Part shown: positions 27,272-36,657 of the stretch, piece after piece
How positions within the stretch are numbered: position 1 is the first letter of the stretch
Layout: every line of letters starts with the position of its first letter
Origin: a virus
Length of the DNA stretch: 61,871 bases
IMG/VR virus record: IMGVR_UViG_3300042465_001631
Span: 1 to 61,871 of that record
Direction: 5' to 3' (one strand)
The notes under the pieces: generated by a model
Databases searched by the model: none
The model's input: only the letters and a program-made list of their open reading frames with translations
What the model was told of the DNA's origin: nothing
Position numbers and translations under genes: made by a program

Positions 27272-28012
27272 TTACTTAACGTGATTCTCTAATAGTCGTA
27301 AGACCTCGATTCCTTCATCGGTCTGAAGATATGATGCTAAGATATATACTGTTTCCTCTCCAAATGGAACGGTTAGTAATTTCTTTTTATTGGAAGGTAA
27401 GTTATAATAAATATCTCTTCCTTTATTTTTTAATCTCAACAAGTCATACTCAAAGAACTTTGCGCAAGTATTTTGAAGTTGAAGCATTGGATCGTTTAAC
27501 ATCTCCAAGAATTGTCGTGGATTATTTCTTGAATATACAAATACATCACGTTTCAATTCAGCAGTAGACATCTTTTCAACCTTAGAGCCAAGTAGTACAC
27601 GAGCAACAGCCTCAAGCAAGTCGATACTTAAATCTCTTGCCGCAATCTGTGCGTCTAATTCACTTGATAATTTTTCAACGTCTGACGTTGCATCTTTCTC
27701 TGTATTAACCTCTTCATAAATAGATCCATTAGCTGGATGAATTTCTAAGAAGTATTGTAAAACTGGGTTATTTCCTGGAACGCTTAAAGCTCCATCCACA
27801 AAGATAATAGGTTCTAAAATAGCATTTCCATCCTGTTCGTCCTCAAAAGGACTTTTTTGATTTCTTGCATATCTTAATGCTCTTTGTGAAGTACCATCGA
27901 AGTGCAATAATGCAGCTCTATGCGTATTTCTTGATGCCAACATATAAGTAAGTGGCGTATTCTTTTTCTTTAAAACGTAGATTTTGTCTGTTAAGACTGT
28001 TTGATTTTTCAT
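27272..28012 (-). CDS. Head-associated virion protein, unknown function
   Basis: A 246-residue protein directly downstream of the capsid gene. The N-terminal half (residues 1-90) is beta-rich; then an acidic stretch (EEVNTEKDATSDVEKL) leads into a helical C-terminal half. It may be a capsid decoration or auxiliary head protein, judged by location. It has its own terminator on either side, implying independent dosage. Confidence 0.6.
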   Translation of the reverse strand: MKNQTVLTDKIYVLKKKNTPLTYMLASRNTHRAALLHFDGTSQRALRYARNQKSPFEDEQDGNAILEPIIFVDGALSVPGNNPVLQYFLEIHPANGSIYEEVNTEKDATSDVEKLSSELDAQIAARDLSIDLLEAVARVLLGSKVEKMSTAELKRDVFVYSRNNPRQFLEMLNDPMLQLQNTCAKFFEYDLLRLKNKGRDIYYNLPSNKKKLLTVPFGEETVYILASYLQTDEGIEVLRLLENHVK

Positions 28013-28040
28013 TTGATAAGATTTAAAATTTAAAAAAAAT

Positions 28041-28064
28041 AACAGGGGATTTTACTCCCCTGTT
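28041..28064 (-). terminator. Intrinsic terminator after the major capsid gene
   Basis: AACAGGGG (28041-28048) pairs with CCCCTGTT (28057-28064). On the minus strand a T-rich run follows. It lies 13 bases after the capsid stop codon. Confidence 0.88.
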
Positions 28065-28076
28065 AAGTATTATTGA

Positions 28077-29471
28077 TTATGCTTCAAAGATGAAGAAGTT
28101 ATTTGCACCTAAAGTACATAAAGCTCTTTCAGATAAGAAGTGAACTTCCATAGCATCTAAGCTAGAAGTAGAAGCTCCACCAGCAGAACCAGTGATCCAT
28201 GTTTTGTAACGTCTGTCTTCAGTTTCAGAAGCTCTGTAACGTACGTGTAAGAATGGACGTTTAGCGTTTTTACCAAGAACTTGGTCGTAAACTGTAGTAG
28301 AACCAGCAGGTACTAATACTCCATTAACAGATCCACCTACAATACCACCTCTTAATGTAGCATCGTTTAAGTATTTCCAGTCAGTTTTGTAGAAGTCATA
28401 ACCTCTACGGAAACCTGTAAATCCTAAATTCAATGACATCTCTCTATCGTTGTCAAACAAACCGTAAGAAACTCCACCAGCAGCATTAGAAGATTGTGCT
28501 CCCAACATATCGTCAACATCAAAAGAGAACTGACGGTTCAAGAACAATACGTTCTCTTCGATAGCTCCTTGTTTGTCAAGTCTTTGGATAATAGCATCAA
28601 AATCAGCTAAAGCAGTTGGATTTCCACCACCCCAAACATTTCCTCTATCATTGATAGAATAGAATAAACCTTCAGAACCTTTATTTCCGTAAACGCTTTG
28701 AGCAGCAGCTCCAGAACCAGCTTCAGCAGGAACAGCTTCAATCATACTCATTTCTAAGTAGTCATCAAAACGCAAACGAGTTTCGTGCTCTGATTTAATG
28801 TACCATAAGTAACCAGTAGCTCCATTCTCAGTAGTTACTTCTACCCATCCGATTTGTGCCATATCTGAACCAGATACTGCATATTTATCTTTGATGATGA
28901 TTGGGCTATTCTCGAAGATGTCATCAACTGACTCAAGAGACTCTTCCATTCCTTCAGTTCCTTTTCTAAACTCAGAACCGTAAACGAATGCAGTAATTGT
29001 AGCAGTACTTCCAAACATTTGACCAGTCCCAGCGTAGTAGGCTACATCAAACGTACCTAATGTGTAATCTACATCAGTAATGATAGCCTTGTTTGAGTTA
29101 GCAGCAGTTTGGTTAGATGATAAGAAAACTGTTTGACCTTTTCTAAAAGAAATTCCTCCAGATATAGTATCATTCACTGTAATAGTAGCTGTATCAGCAC
29201 CAACAGTAACGTCAGTAGAACAGTCTACATATTTAGTGTGTAAACGACCTTGTTCTGCCCATTTGATAAGGTCAGAGTTAGATGGCATCTCAGCTCCAAC
29301 TGCTCTTAAGAAAGATGCAACTGAGCGATTTCCGTAACGTTCAAATTCTTTCTCATAAGTATCAGGAAGATACTGGTTCAAGAAGTTGAAATCCGTGATG
29401 TAATTTGTAGAAAGAGTTTTTCTTTCTGACGAAGGGGTTAATGCAAACCCAGGCGTTGGTAATACTGACAT
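28077..29471 (-). CDS. Major capsid protein (HK97-fold type)
   Basis: A 464-residue protein. Identification rests on its position after a scaffold-like gene, its size, and its balanced, Gly/Ala-rich composition with regions expected for an HK97 fold: an N-terminal arm (FNFLNQYLPDTYEKEF), an extended loop region around 130-180, and a C-terminal spine/A-domain. The codon choice is noticeably richer in preferred codons than in neighbouring genes, and it has its own strong terminator, both fitting a highly expressed protein. No scaffold-protease motif is seen. Confidence 0.82.
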   Translation of the reverse strand: MSVLPTPGFALTPSSERKTLSTNYITDFNFLNQYLPDTYEKEFERYGNRSVASFLRAVGAEMPSNSDLIKWAEQGRLHTKYVDCSTDVTVGADTATITVNDTISGGISFRKGQTVFLSSNQTAANSNKAIITDVDYTLGTFDVAYYAGTGQMFGSTATITAFVYGSEFRKGTEGMEESLESVDDIFENSPIIIKDKYAVSGSDMAQIGWVEVTTENGATGYLWYIKSEHETRLRFDDYLEMSMIEAVPAEAGSGAAAQSVYGNKGSEGLFYSINDRGNVWGGGNPTALADFDAIIQRLDKQGAIEENVLFLNRQFSFDVDDMLGAQSSNAAGGVSYGLFDNDREMSLNLGFTGFRRGYDFYKTDWKYLNDATLRGGIVGGSVNGVLVPAGSTTVYDQVLGKNAKRPFLHVRYRASETEDRRYKTWITGSAGGASTSSLDAMEVHFLSERALCTLGANNFFIFEA

Positions 29472-29482
29472 AGTCTTGTTTT

Positions 29483-30568
29483 TTATTGTTTATAACTTCT
29501 AATTTTTAGTCCTCTACCACTATCGCTATCCGAAGCTGTTACTTTAAATCCTGACTGATTTGTAGATTGTGGTACACTACGTGTTTCCATATCTATGTTC
29601 TTAATTTTTCTTGTGCTATCTAATAGCGCATCAGTTTTGCCTTGCTCATAAAAGAACTTAGCCATTTTTTCAGGATTCATAGCTGCTGCTAATGAACGGT
29701 GATAACCTTTAGCATCTGATATTAGTCCATTTGCATCTAAATGTTTAGATATAAAATTTGTAACATCTGATTGAGCTTTCTTTAATTCTAAAGTATCTCC
29801 AGGTAAAAACGTTATACTCTTGTCTCCAACATTGAACTCAAAACCTTTGAACTCGTTAGAAAAAATTTCTTCAGTCTTCTTTTGAAAATATTCAGATTTC
29901 CTAGAACTCTCTTGCTGATAGGTCTGTGATTCTTGAACATATTTCTTGTAGGCTTCGTAACCTTCCTTTTCTTCATTTGAAACAGAGCTTCCAGCCGACT
30001 CGACAGGCACTCTATACGCTTCTTTTGAATCATCAAAAAATTTCTTTGCCTTAGCAAGTTCTTTTTTCTTAGCAATTTCCTTCTTCTTAATGTCTTTTGG
30101 CTCATCAAGATCCTCGTCATAAGCAAATTTATCCTCGATCATATATTCAATATCATCTTTATCTAAATCTTCTTCTGTATGAGAGTAGTACTCTGCTAAT
30201 AATTGTTCTGGACTTAAGTCATCATAGTTTCTGCTTAACTTAGCAAAATCTTCGATGCCTCTTCCAGTTTCTTTTTTGTACTTGAAGTATGCAGATACAT
30301 CGCCAGGCAATTCTTCTGCTTCTTCTCTTTTTTGAAGTAACTCATCAATTGAGCTAACCTCTTTATTGTATCTATTCTTAATATATGAAAGAACGTCTGA
30401 GTCTCCATATTCTGGAGTAACTACTTCTTCTGTAGTAACTATTCCTTCAGGAACTACCTCATTATGCTGTTGTAAACTTTCTTCGTGCTTATCTAAAAGC
30501 GTTTGTTCAACCTCTTGGATAGACTTCTGCTCAACAGATCCTACCTCTTTTACTGTAAAATTTTCCAT
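29483..30568 (-). CDS. Scaffold-like capsid assembly protein
   Basis: A 361-residue, very acidic and lysine-rich protein. Long helical, coiled-coil-like segments (residues 60-260) include a KKKEIAKKKELAKAKKFF stretch, followed by a basic C-terminus (SDSGRGLKIRSYKQ). This composition and its position just upstream of the major capsid gene are typical of phage scaffolding proteins. A -7 promoter element lies 17 bases before the ATG, so scaffold and capsid can be transcribed together. Confidence 0.72.
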   Translation of the reverse strand: MENFTVKEVGSVEQKSIQEVEQTLLDKHEESLQQHNEVVPEGIVTTEEVVTPEYGDSDVLSYIKNRYNKEVSSIDELLQKREEAEELPGDVSAYFKYKKETGRGIEDFAKLSRNYDDLSPEQLLAEYYSHTEEDLDKDDIEYMIEDKFAYDEDLDEPKDIKKKEIAKKKELAKAKKFFDDSKEAYRVPVESAGSSVSNEEKEGYEAYKKYVQESQTYQQESSRKSEYFQKKTEEIFSNEFKGFEFNVGDKSITFLPGDTLELKKAQSDVTNFISKHLDANGLISDAKGYHRSLAAAMNPEKMAKFFYEQGKTDALLDSTRKIKNIDMETRSVPQSTNQSGFKVTASDSDSGRGLKIRSYKQ

Positions 30569-30584
30569 TTGATTTAATTTTTTG

Positions 30585-30592
30585 CAAAGTTA
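30585..30592 (-). promoter_or_regulatory. Bacteroidota -7 promoter element for scaffold and capsid
   Basis: Minus-strand TAACTTTG (TAnnTTTG consensus) lies 17 bases before the ATG at 30568. It is placed to drive the scaffold-capsid pair. Confidence 0.65.
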
Positions 30593-30613
30593 ACTATTTA
30601 ATTTATATATTAT

Positions 30614-30886
30614 TTAGCAGTTCCACTTGTCTAATGCAAGTTTTTTTCTTGTAGGCTCACCATTAGGTTTCTTCATAGGTCCTGGCATTCCTGACATCCT
30701 AGCGCAGAAAGATTTTCTACGCATAGCGTCCTTACTTCCAGGTTTTAACTTAGAAGGTTTAGTTGTAACAGCTGTTTGAAGTTTACTTCCAGGATTTTCT
30801 TTTCTATAAGAAGCAACTCCTTTAGCATTTAAACCACCTGTTTTACTTTTTCCCTCGGCTCTTTGCCATGCTGCTGTTTTTGCCAT
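30614..30886 (-). CDS. Small basic head-region protein (DUF6321-like)
   Basis: A 90-residue, very basic protein beginning MAKTAAWQRAEGKSKTGGLN and ending in KKPNGEPTRKKLALDKWNC, with the conserved segment RRKSFCARMSGM. I recognise this as a small family found next to portal and capsid genes in many phages (I believe DUF6321). Two conserved cysteines occur. A role in DNA binding or head assembly is plausible but unproven. Confidence 0.72.
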   Translation of the reverse strand: MAKTAAWQRAEGKSKTGGLNAKGVASYRKENPGSKLQTAVTTKPSKLKPGSKDAMRRKSFCARMSGMPGPMKKPNGEPTRKKLALDKWNC

Positions 30887-30995
30887 TTATTTTACGTTCT
30901 TGTTTAAGCATCTCTACTGTTGGTTTTTTACCAGAGCCTTTATTTGCTCTAATATTATTCCACAATGAGTTTTCTACTCCTAATTTATTTATCAT
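30843..30995 (-). CDS. Small basic protein between portal and head genes
   Basis: A 50-residue basic protein (MINKLGVENSLWNNIRANKG). Its ATG overlaps the portal stop codon (TAATG), and its last 44 bases overlap the 30614-30886 gene in another frame. The N-terminal motif NSLWNNIRANKGSGK recurs in small phage proteins beside portal genes, so I regard it as real. Confidence 0.65.
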   Translation of the reverse strand: MINKLGVENSLWNNIRANKGSGKKPTVEMLKQERKINGKNSSMAKSRGKK

Positions 30996-33430
30996 TATCT
31001 TGGTCCGAATTGCGATAAGTCAAACGAATCTAAACTATCATTTGTAGATTCAAAATCTACTGGAGGTAAATTATTCTTACGTTGATCTATCAGTTTAGAT
31101 TGCTGTGTATTCTGCAAACTAACACGCTTATCCTTAGCCTCTTCCTTCATTTGTTCCTTAGACTTAGTATTTTGAACTTCAATTCCTTTTAGCTGCATAT
31201 TATAATTAAACTCAACCTCCATTAACTGTAACTTAGCTTGTACCTCTGACTGCATCTTTTGAATATCAAATGCTGATTCAGCTTGTTTAACTTGTAACTT
31301 AGCTTGTGTTTCAGCCTGTATCTGCTGCATAGCAACCTGAGCTGCCAACTGCTGTGATTGTTGCTGCATCTGACCCTGCATCTGCTGAGCCTCTTGAGCT
31401 TGCTTTTGCTTCTGTTCTTCTCTCTTCTTTCTCTTAAGTTTAAGAAGTTGATTAGCTAGTTTAAGATTCCTAACCTCTCTAATATCTATAGCATCTTCTA
31501 ATAATATAGAATCACGAGATAATGAGATTTGTATATTCTGTTCTAACTGAGCCTTCTCTTCTTCATCTGGAGATACCTCTATAAAAATACCAAAATCATA
31601 AATATATAAATCTTTAATATCTTCTAAAATACCGACACTATACTTACCGATCTGATTTATAAATTCTTCTTTAAAGTCAGAATACTCTAAAATATCAGCA
31701 ACTCTATAAGATATAGCCTCTGATAAAGATCGTGTTACATATAGACTTGATTCTAATATGTGTCTTGTAGCTGTGTTTGAATTTAAAGCCGCTAACTTTT
31801 GAACACCAACTAATGCATCTGGGTTAGGAGTAGATCCATCACGAGCCTCATTAAGACCAGTAACATCTCTAATCATACCCATATAGTGATTATAACTTCC
31901 AATTAAACTTTGTAGTTTTCCTTGACCGCTATTTGTACTTAATTCTTGTATTGGAATCCTTGCATTATTAAATTCACCATCTCCAGTATAGCTTCTACCA
32001 ATTACACTACCAGTTTGGAAGTATAATCTTAATGCATCTTCTGGATTATATGCAGCACCTGTTCCTAAATCAACCTCGTTAATACCATCAGCATCAATAA
32101 ATACCCCATCTGGTACAACTCTTGAAAGAACTTGTTGCATTTTAAGGTGAATGATCTGAATTAAATCAGCAAATGGAATCATTCTTTTTACTAATGATTC
32201 AATATTACCCTTATACATTCTTGGAGCAACTGCTACATAATTAGATATTGCATGTTGAGTAGCAGACTTAGGACGAACCATATTTTTAGATAGCTCCCAC
32301 TTCAACATAATTTGAGTACCAGCCACCATTATACCATCATACCAAACATCGATAGTTTTCTCAACCTTCTCGAAGTTACCTTCATCCATCATCTCTTGTG
32401 GTGGATTAAATGTATCATCTTTAGGTATCATCTTCTCAGAACCGTTCTCTAACTTCTTTTTCTTATAAACTATCTTCTTAGTGGTCTTATAATTAAAGTA
32501 TAATAATGTAGCCGTATCTTTACTAAACATACTATTATCATATACTTGAGCAGAGTTATAAAAGTTATTCCAAGACTGACCGTATTTAGATATTTCAGCT
32601 AAATCTTCATTTGTAAGTGTAGGATCTATTTTAACTAATTCGGTAATATGAACCGTCTTAACTTCTCCCCAATAGAAACAATCCTTAAAGTATGGATTTT
32701 CTGTATAACTATAGATTACATTTGCTGGATCTACATATTCAATCCTTACTCCGTCTCCTTGTAAGAACATGTGTTTAGCCATACCCACACCGATAGTAGC
32801 TATATCTAAGTCAATACTCTTACGAATATCATTATATTTATTATCGTCAAATATTGTATTAATTGCTTGTTCTTCAGCTATTTCAATTGCAGGCTTATAA
32901 TTAATCTGCATAAACAATGATAACTCATCATCTGTCTCTGGAAGTTCTTCTGGAGGAGTATCGAATGCATCAATTCCAAACTTATCTTTAACATTTAATA
33001 GTAAATCCTTAGCAGCCATGTCGGTCTGAACTGATTGTTGGAATCTATTTCGCTTATCAGTAGACATAGCATCTTGCGCATAAGCCTTTACCTTAAACAT
33101 TCTATCAGTCATTCCGTTAACTACAATATCAATAAACTTTGGTATAATAGGAACTGGAGTCCAGTCTAAATTTAAATGGCTTAAATCGCCATCAACAGAA
33201 AGTTCGTTCTTATACTTACCAATAGACTGTTCGCCTCTTGCATAAAGCCTTAGTTTATGAAAGTTTGCACGTTGGTCGTAAAACTTACATCCGTGACTAT
33301 CCTTTTTAAACCACTCATATTGAATTGCGGTCCCTATTTGCAAACCGTATTCAACAGATTCTTTTTCTTTATCTGTAGCGAATTGATTAGGAAAGCTGAC
33401 TTGAGGTGTGCTTATTTTTATATCTTTCAT
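30995..33430 (-). CDS. Portal protein
   Basis: An 811-residue portal protein, forming the dodecameric ring through which DNA is packaged. The core (about 60-600) has the expected order, with a PVPIIPKFIDIVVNGM segment near the start and the GSYNHYMGMIRDVTGLNEAR stem-like region around 500. The C-terminal 150 residues are a Gln-rich, coiled-coil-like region (QKQKQAQEAQQMQGQMQQQ), as in the barrel of P22-like portals. It lies between terminase and scaffold. A GIY-YIG gene is inserted between it and the terminase. Confidence 0.85.
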   Translation of the reverse strand: MKDIKISTPQVSFPNQFATDKEKESVEYGLQIGTAIQYEWFKKDSHGCKFYDQRANFHKLRLYARGEQSIGKYKNELSVDGDLSHLNLDWTPVPIIPKFIDIVVNGMTDRMFKVKAYAQDAMSTDKRNRFQQSVQTDMAAKDLLLNVKDKFGIDAFDTPPEELPETDDELSLFMQINYKPAIEIAEEQAINTIFDDNKYNDIRKSIDLDIATIGVGMAKHMFLQGDGVRIEYVDPANVIYSYTENPYFKDCFYWGEVKTVHITELVKIDPTLTNEDLAEISKYGQSWNNFYNSAQVYDNSMFSKDTATLLYFNYKTTKKIVYKKKKLENGSEKMIPKDDTFNPPQEMMDEGNFEKVEKTIDVWYDGIMVAGTQIMLKWELSKNMVRPKSATQHAISNYVAVAPRMYKGNIESLVKRMIPFADLIQIIHLKMQQVLSRVVPDGVFIDADGINEVDLGTGAAYNPEDALRLYFQTGSVIGRSYTGDGEFNNARIPIQELSTNSGQGKLQSLIGSYNHYMGMIRDVTGLNEARDGSTPNPDALVGVQKLAALNSNTATRHILESSLYVTRSLSEAISYRVADILEYSDFKEEFINQIGKYSVGILEDIKDLYIYDFGIFIEVSPDEEEKAQLEQNIQISLSRDSILLEDAIDIREVRNLKLANQLLKLKRKKREEQKQKQAQEAQQMQGQMQQQSQQLAAQVAMQQIQAETQAKLQVKQAESAFDIQKMQSEVQAKLQLMEVEFNYNMQLKGIEVQNTKSKEQMKEEAKDKRVSLQNTQQSKLIDQRKNNLPPVDFESTNDSLDSFDLSQFGPR

Positions 33431-33434
33431 TTAT

Positions 33435-34109
33435 TTATATATGTTTCCACGTTTTTCTATTCAATATACTAGTTACATTAGATTTAGATATAGAATACAT
33501 TTCAGATAATTTTTTATGGCTATATTTATTATTTAAATATAAATTCCTTATCGATAAAACATCTTTATCATTTAATTTTGAAGAAGTATTACACTCTCCT
33601 CTTTTTGCTGATTTTATTTTATTATCCAAATGTTTAGCAGATATTTTTTTGCCATACATATGATTATTTACACCACTATTAGCTAAAGATATTTTATCTT
33701 TATGCTCTTGACTAAGAACCTTTCCTTTATGAAATAGAGATACCTTGTCTCTTTGTTCTTGACTAATGATTTTTCCCTTATTAGGAATACTCATTTTTAA
33801 TTTAGAATCGTCTGAATGAATTAAACCCAAACAGCCGTCTCCACCATTAGTTAAATTACATAAAGTTCCATTACTCAAATCTTTTCTTCCATGCAGACTT
33901 ATAAATTCAATTTCTTTTTGCTTTATAAGTTCATAGTCATCATTTTCAAATAATATTTCTACATCATATTCAGTTTTAGAAACTATATTTAACCAATGAG
34001 AATTTCTATTTTTATTTGAATTTGCTCTCGAATATGTTTCATCAGAACCTATCCCTATATAAAACGGAACATTTTTATCTAACCTAATATGTCTATATAA
34101 ATAAGCCAT
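33435..34109 (-). CDS. GIY-YIG homing endonuclease with NUMOD3 repeats
   Basis: A 224-residue protein. The N-terminal domain reads AYLYRHIR...PFYIGIG (residues 2-21), a GIY-YIG variant. HKGKVLSQEHKDKISLANSG and flanking segments form repeated NUMOD3 DNA-binding motifs, and the C-terminus is a helix-turn-helix-like SEMYSISKSNVTSIL. It is more AT-rich than the flanking terminase and portal genes and sits exactly between them, with 0- and 4-base gaps. That is typical for a free-standing homing endonuclease invading a late-gene junction. Confidence 0.88.
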   Translation of the reverse strand: MAYLYRHIRLDKNVPFYIGIGSDETYSRANSNKNRNSHWLNIVSKTEYDVEILFENDDYELIKQKEIEFISLHGRKDLSNGTLCNLTNGGDGCLGLIHSDDSKLKMSIPNKGKIISQEQRDKVSLFHKGKVLSQEHKDKISLANSGVNNHMYGKKISAKHLDNKIKSAKRGECNTSSKLNDKDVLSIRNLYLNNKYSHKKLSEMYSISKSNVTSILNRKTWKHI

Positions 34110-36362
34110 TTATCTTATTATTTCGCTACGTGTTCCGTTATTATTATACTTTGCAAAGTTAAAGATTATTTTCGATTCTTTTTTAACTTGCAGATAAACA
34201 TTCTTTTGGTTAGCCATTATAGCTAATCCTGAACTAATTGCAGCATCAAACTTAGTTCTATTGTTAATATCAAACTTAGCCCACTCTTCAATTGTTCTTG
34301 TAAAGTACATCGAGCCCATCTCATCGGAGTCTCTATACGTGCCCTCTAAATCAAGTCCTACATACTTCTCAATATAAGACTCAATTGCCGCTGCGTGAGA
34401 CTGCTTAACATCTTCAGATGAGTTAGGAATACCACCAAGCTCTTTCTCTGTCTTAGAAAGGTTAGTATAGTGCTTGTCTGGTCTATTCATAGAGAATCCT
34501 CTATAGCCTCTATTCTTAAAATGGTATAAAAGTCTTGGTTTGTTATTCTCAACTAAAATAGGCATTCCATAAAATATACACGCCATCAGTACTTCTTCAA
34601 AGAATATCTCTGCCGTCTGTGGTCTTGCAATATACTCTAAAAAGAATTGATTACTTGGTGCATTGTCCATATTAAACTTAGTAAGTCCATGGAGAGATCC
34701 GTTAGATCCGCCTCCACCAACAGTACCTGATATATCGTACGGATCACATCCAAATGCACCAATGTGGTCATTTCCTGGATGCTTCATTCCGTTCTTGTGT
34801 ATTACATTGTTCTGAAGATCCTTCTCAGGAATCCATGATACATTAAATCTACCTCTTGGATCTGGAGTCCAAACTACCTTAGTATCTTTCGCTCCATTTA
34901 ACCAACTAAAAGATCCTCGTGTAAGTACCCTATCTCTAATTAAAGAGTCATTATAGTCGATCTGCTGATAGATCTTTGTTAAATTGAATATTGATGACTT
35001 ACTCTCATCTCTGAAGGCGTGAGACTCTGTTCTTGAGAACTGTCTATAGAACTCATTAAGTGCATCAGCATCGTTCTTCAAGGATGCAACCTCATTCTCC
35101 CAGTAATCAATAGCACCGTTAGAAATCATCTGACCATCAATACCAAGTACTGGTTTCTCAGGCTTTCTAAATACTGGCATCCCATATCTATCAATATATC
35201 CCTCAAAGTTCCATTCCATTGGAATATAAAGAGAATACATACCAGATTTGGTTTGACCATTGGCGTTACGAGTTTTTACATTTGATTCTTCGTATAATTT
35301 TTTGAAGTTAGCACCTCCCTTTTCAAGTGCGTTAGGTGTTGAACCCATCATACACTTTCCGATAATTTTAGATCCTAACCTAAGACATGTCTTGGTTACA
35401 CGCCAGTTATTTAAAATATTATCGGGCTTGATCCATTTACCAGACTCGTCATGTACGAGAAGAAGTAATTTCTCACCATCATAGCTATTGTCCGCTGTAT
35501 TCTTCCAGTCGATTGTAGTATCAAGACCTTTTATATCAGAATTATTATCTGTACTTTCGTACATATTCTTCTTAGTAATCTTAGCCGCAGGAACTCTAAA
35601 TGCAAGTTCTGTCTTTGGCTTATCCATACCATCCTGAATAGGTTTAAAGAAGAACGGATAGTTATTTATAATTGGAACTACCTTGTTGGTAAACATTGTC
35701 TTAGCATCGTTACCAGTCTTTGATAATATTCCAAGTCTTGCATCCTTTGCAAGTGTTCCTGTATTAGATAGTTCATTTGAACCCATGAACGAGAATCCAG
35801 AACGTCTAATCTTTAAGTAAACCATTCCAAAGGAACGATTATCTGCCTTGCAAGCCTCCCAAAATATAAAGTATATTCTATTAGCCTCACGATAATCAGG
35901 TAGTCCAACATCTATCTTAGTCCACTGGAGGTACATATAATGAGATCCAGTGATGTACGTCTCTACTCCATTATTCATGAAGAAGAATCCGTGCTCTCTT
36001 CTGTCAAACTCTCCCTCTATATAATCAACCCACTCATCCTTAAAATTCTTAGGCATAGTGTGCCAGTTGAATATAGTCTTAATATTACTAAGTTCTTTAG
36101 GATATTCAGATGGTTCCCAGTACTGATTTTCTTTTTTATTGTCACGTTTATATACTAAATTTGTTACAGAAGGGAGTGCAACTAATAGCCCACTTATATT
36201 GTAAATATCACCGATAGTTCCATCCTTAGATATAACCACCATATCATACTTTTCGTTATAACCATACTCCCAGCCCTTGTTTTTGTTTTTATTAACAATA
36301 ACCGTCTTAGGAATGTGGTCGTGAACTATAGTATATAATTTATTTTGATCGTCGTTCTGCAA
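34110..36362 (-). CDS. Terminase large subunit
   Basis: A 750-residue packaging motor. The ATPase part shows a Walker A-like RRSGFSF (186-192), which lacks the usual GK[ST], a clear Walker B LLLLVHDE (299-306) and a coupling-like GSTP motif (340-343). The C-terminal nuclease domain has GAFGCDPYDI with the catalytic-type Asp540. The longest frame starts at a TTG overlapping the upstream gene; no upstream ATG exists and the first internal ATG (residue 41) would remove conserved sequence, so the TTG is likely real. It acts with the portal to fill the head. Confidence 0.85.
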   Translation of the reverse strand: MQNDDQNKLYTIVHDHIPKTVIVNKNKNKGWEYGYNEKYDMVVISKDGTIGDIYNISGLLVALPSVTNLVYKRDNKKENQYWEPSEYPKELSNIKTIFNWHTMPKNFKDEWVDYIEGEFDRREHGFFFMNNGVETYITGSHYMYLQWTKIDVGLPDYREANRIYFIFWEACKADNRSFGMVYLKIRRSGFSFMGSNELSNTGTLAKDARLGILSKTGNDAKTMFTNKVVPIINNYPFFFKPIQDGMDKPKTELAFRVPAAKITKKNMYESTDNNSDIKGLDTTIDWKNTADNSYDGEKLLLLVHDESGKWIKPDNILNNWRVTKTCLRLGSKIIGKCMMGSTPNALEKGGANFKKLYEESNVKTRNANGQTKSGMYSLYIPMEWNFEGYIDRYGMPVFRKPEKPVLGIDGQMISNGAIDYWENEVASLKNDADALNEFYRQFSRTESHAFRDESKSSIFNLTKIYQQIDYNDSLIRDRVLTRGSFSWLNGAKDTKVVWTPDPRGRFNVSWIPEKDLQNNVIHKNGMKHPGNDHIGAFGCDPYDISGTVGGGGSNGSLHGLTKFNMDNAPSNQFFLEYIARPQTAEIFFEEVLMACIFYGMPILVENNKPRLLYHFKNRGYRGFSMNRPDKHYTNLSKTEKELGGIPNSSEDVKQSHAAAIESYIEKYVGLDLEGTYRDSDEMGSMYFTRTIEEWAKFDINNRTKFDAAISSGLAIMANQKNVYLQVKKESKIIFNFAKYNNNGTRSEIIR

Positions 36363-36624
36363 ATCCTTGTACTTTAGGTTCAGTTTTTACACTGGTTACA
36401 GAATCGTCAATTAATTTTTCTTGCTCTAACTCTATTCTACTAAGAATATGAAAGGCATCTTCTACAGCTAAGCGTTTTGTTGATGCTGCATTCTTTAATT
36501 TATCAGATGAAAGATCGTCATCACCGCCTCTTATTATAGTATCCTCAGCAATTTTAATTAACTCTTCAACCGCTTTATAACCAGCAGCTATAATTTTATG
36601 TTTTAATTCTTTAGATTTATCCAT
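36340..36624 (-). CDS. Putative terminase small subunit
   Basis: A 94-residue helical, charged protein immediately upstream of, and overlapping, the large terminase gene by 23 bases. It contains the segment DKLKNAASTKRLAVEDAFHI. Position and size suit a small terminase or DNA-recognition subunit, but a clear helix-turn-helix is not visible, so the assignment is positional. Confidence 0.5.
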   Translation of the reverse strand: MDKSKELKHKIIAAGYKAVEELIKIAEDTIIRGGDDDLSSDKLKNAASTKRLAVEDAFHILSRIELEQEKLIDDSVTSVKTEPKVQGFAERRSK

Positions 36625-36657
36625 TACGCATAAATTAAATTACTAGGGTTTCTTTAT

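Noticed and set aside
29812-30126. Alternative frame in the scaffold gene giving a very basic 104-residue protein
   Set aside because: It arises from the lysine-rich coding of the scaffold gene and has no start context of its own.
33406-33663. Plus-strand open frames over the portal and GIY-YIG junction
   Set aside because: They are shadows of AT-rich minus-strand genes and have no start signals or recognisable products.
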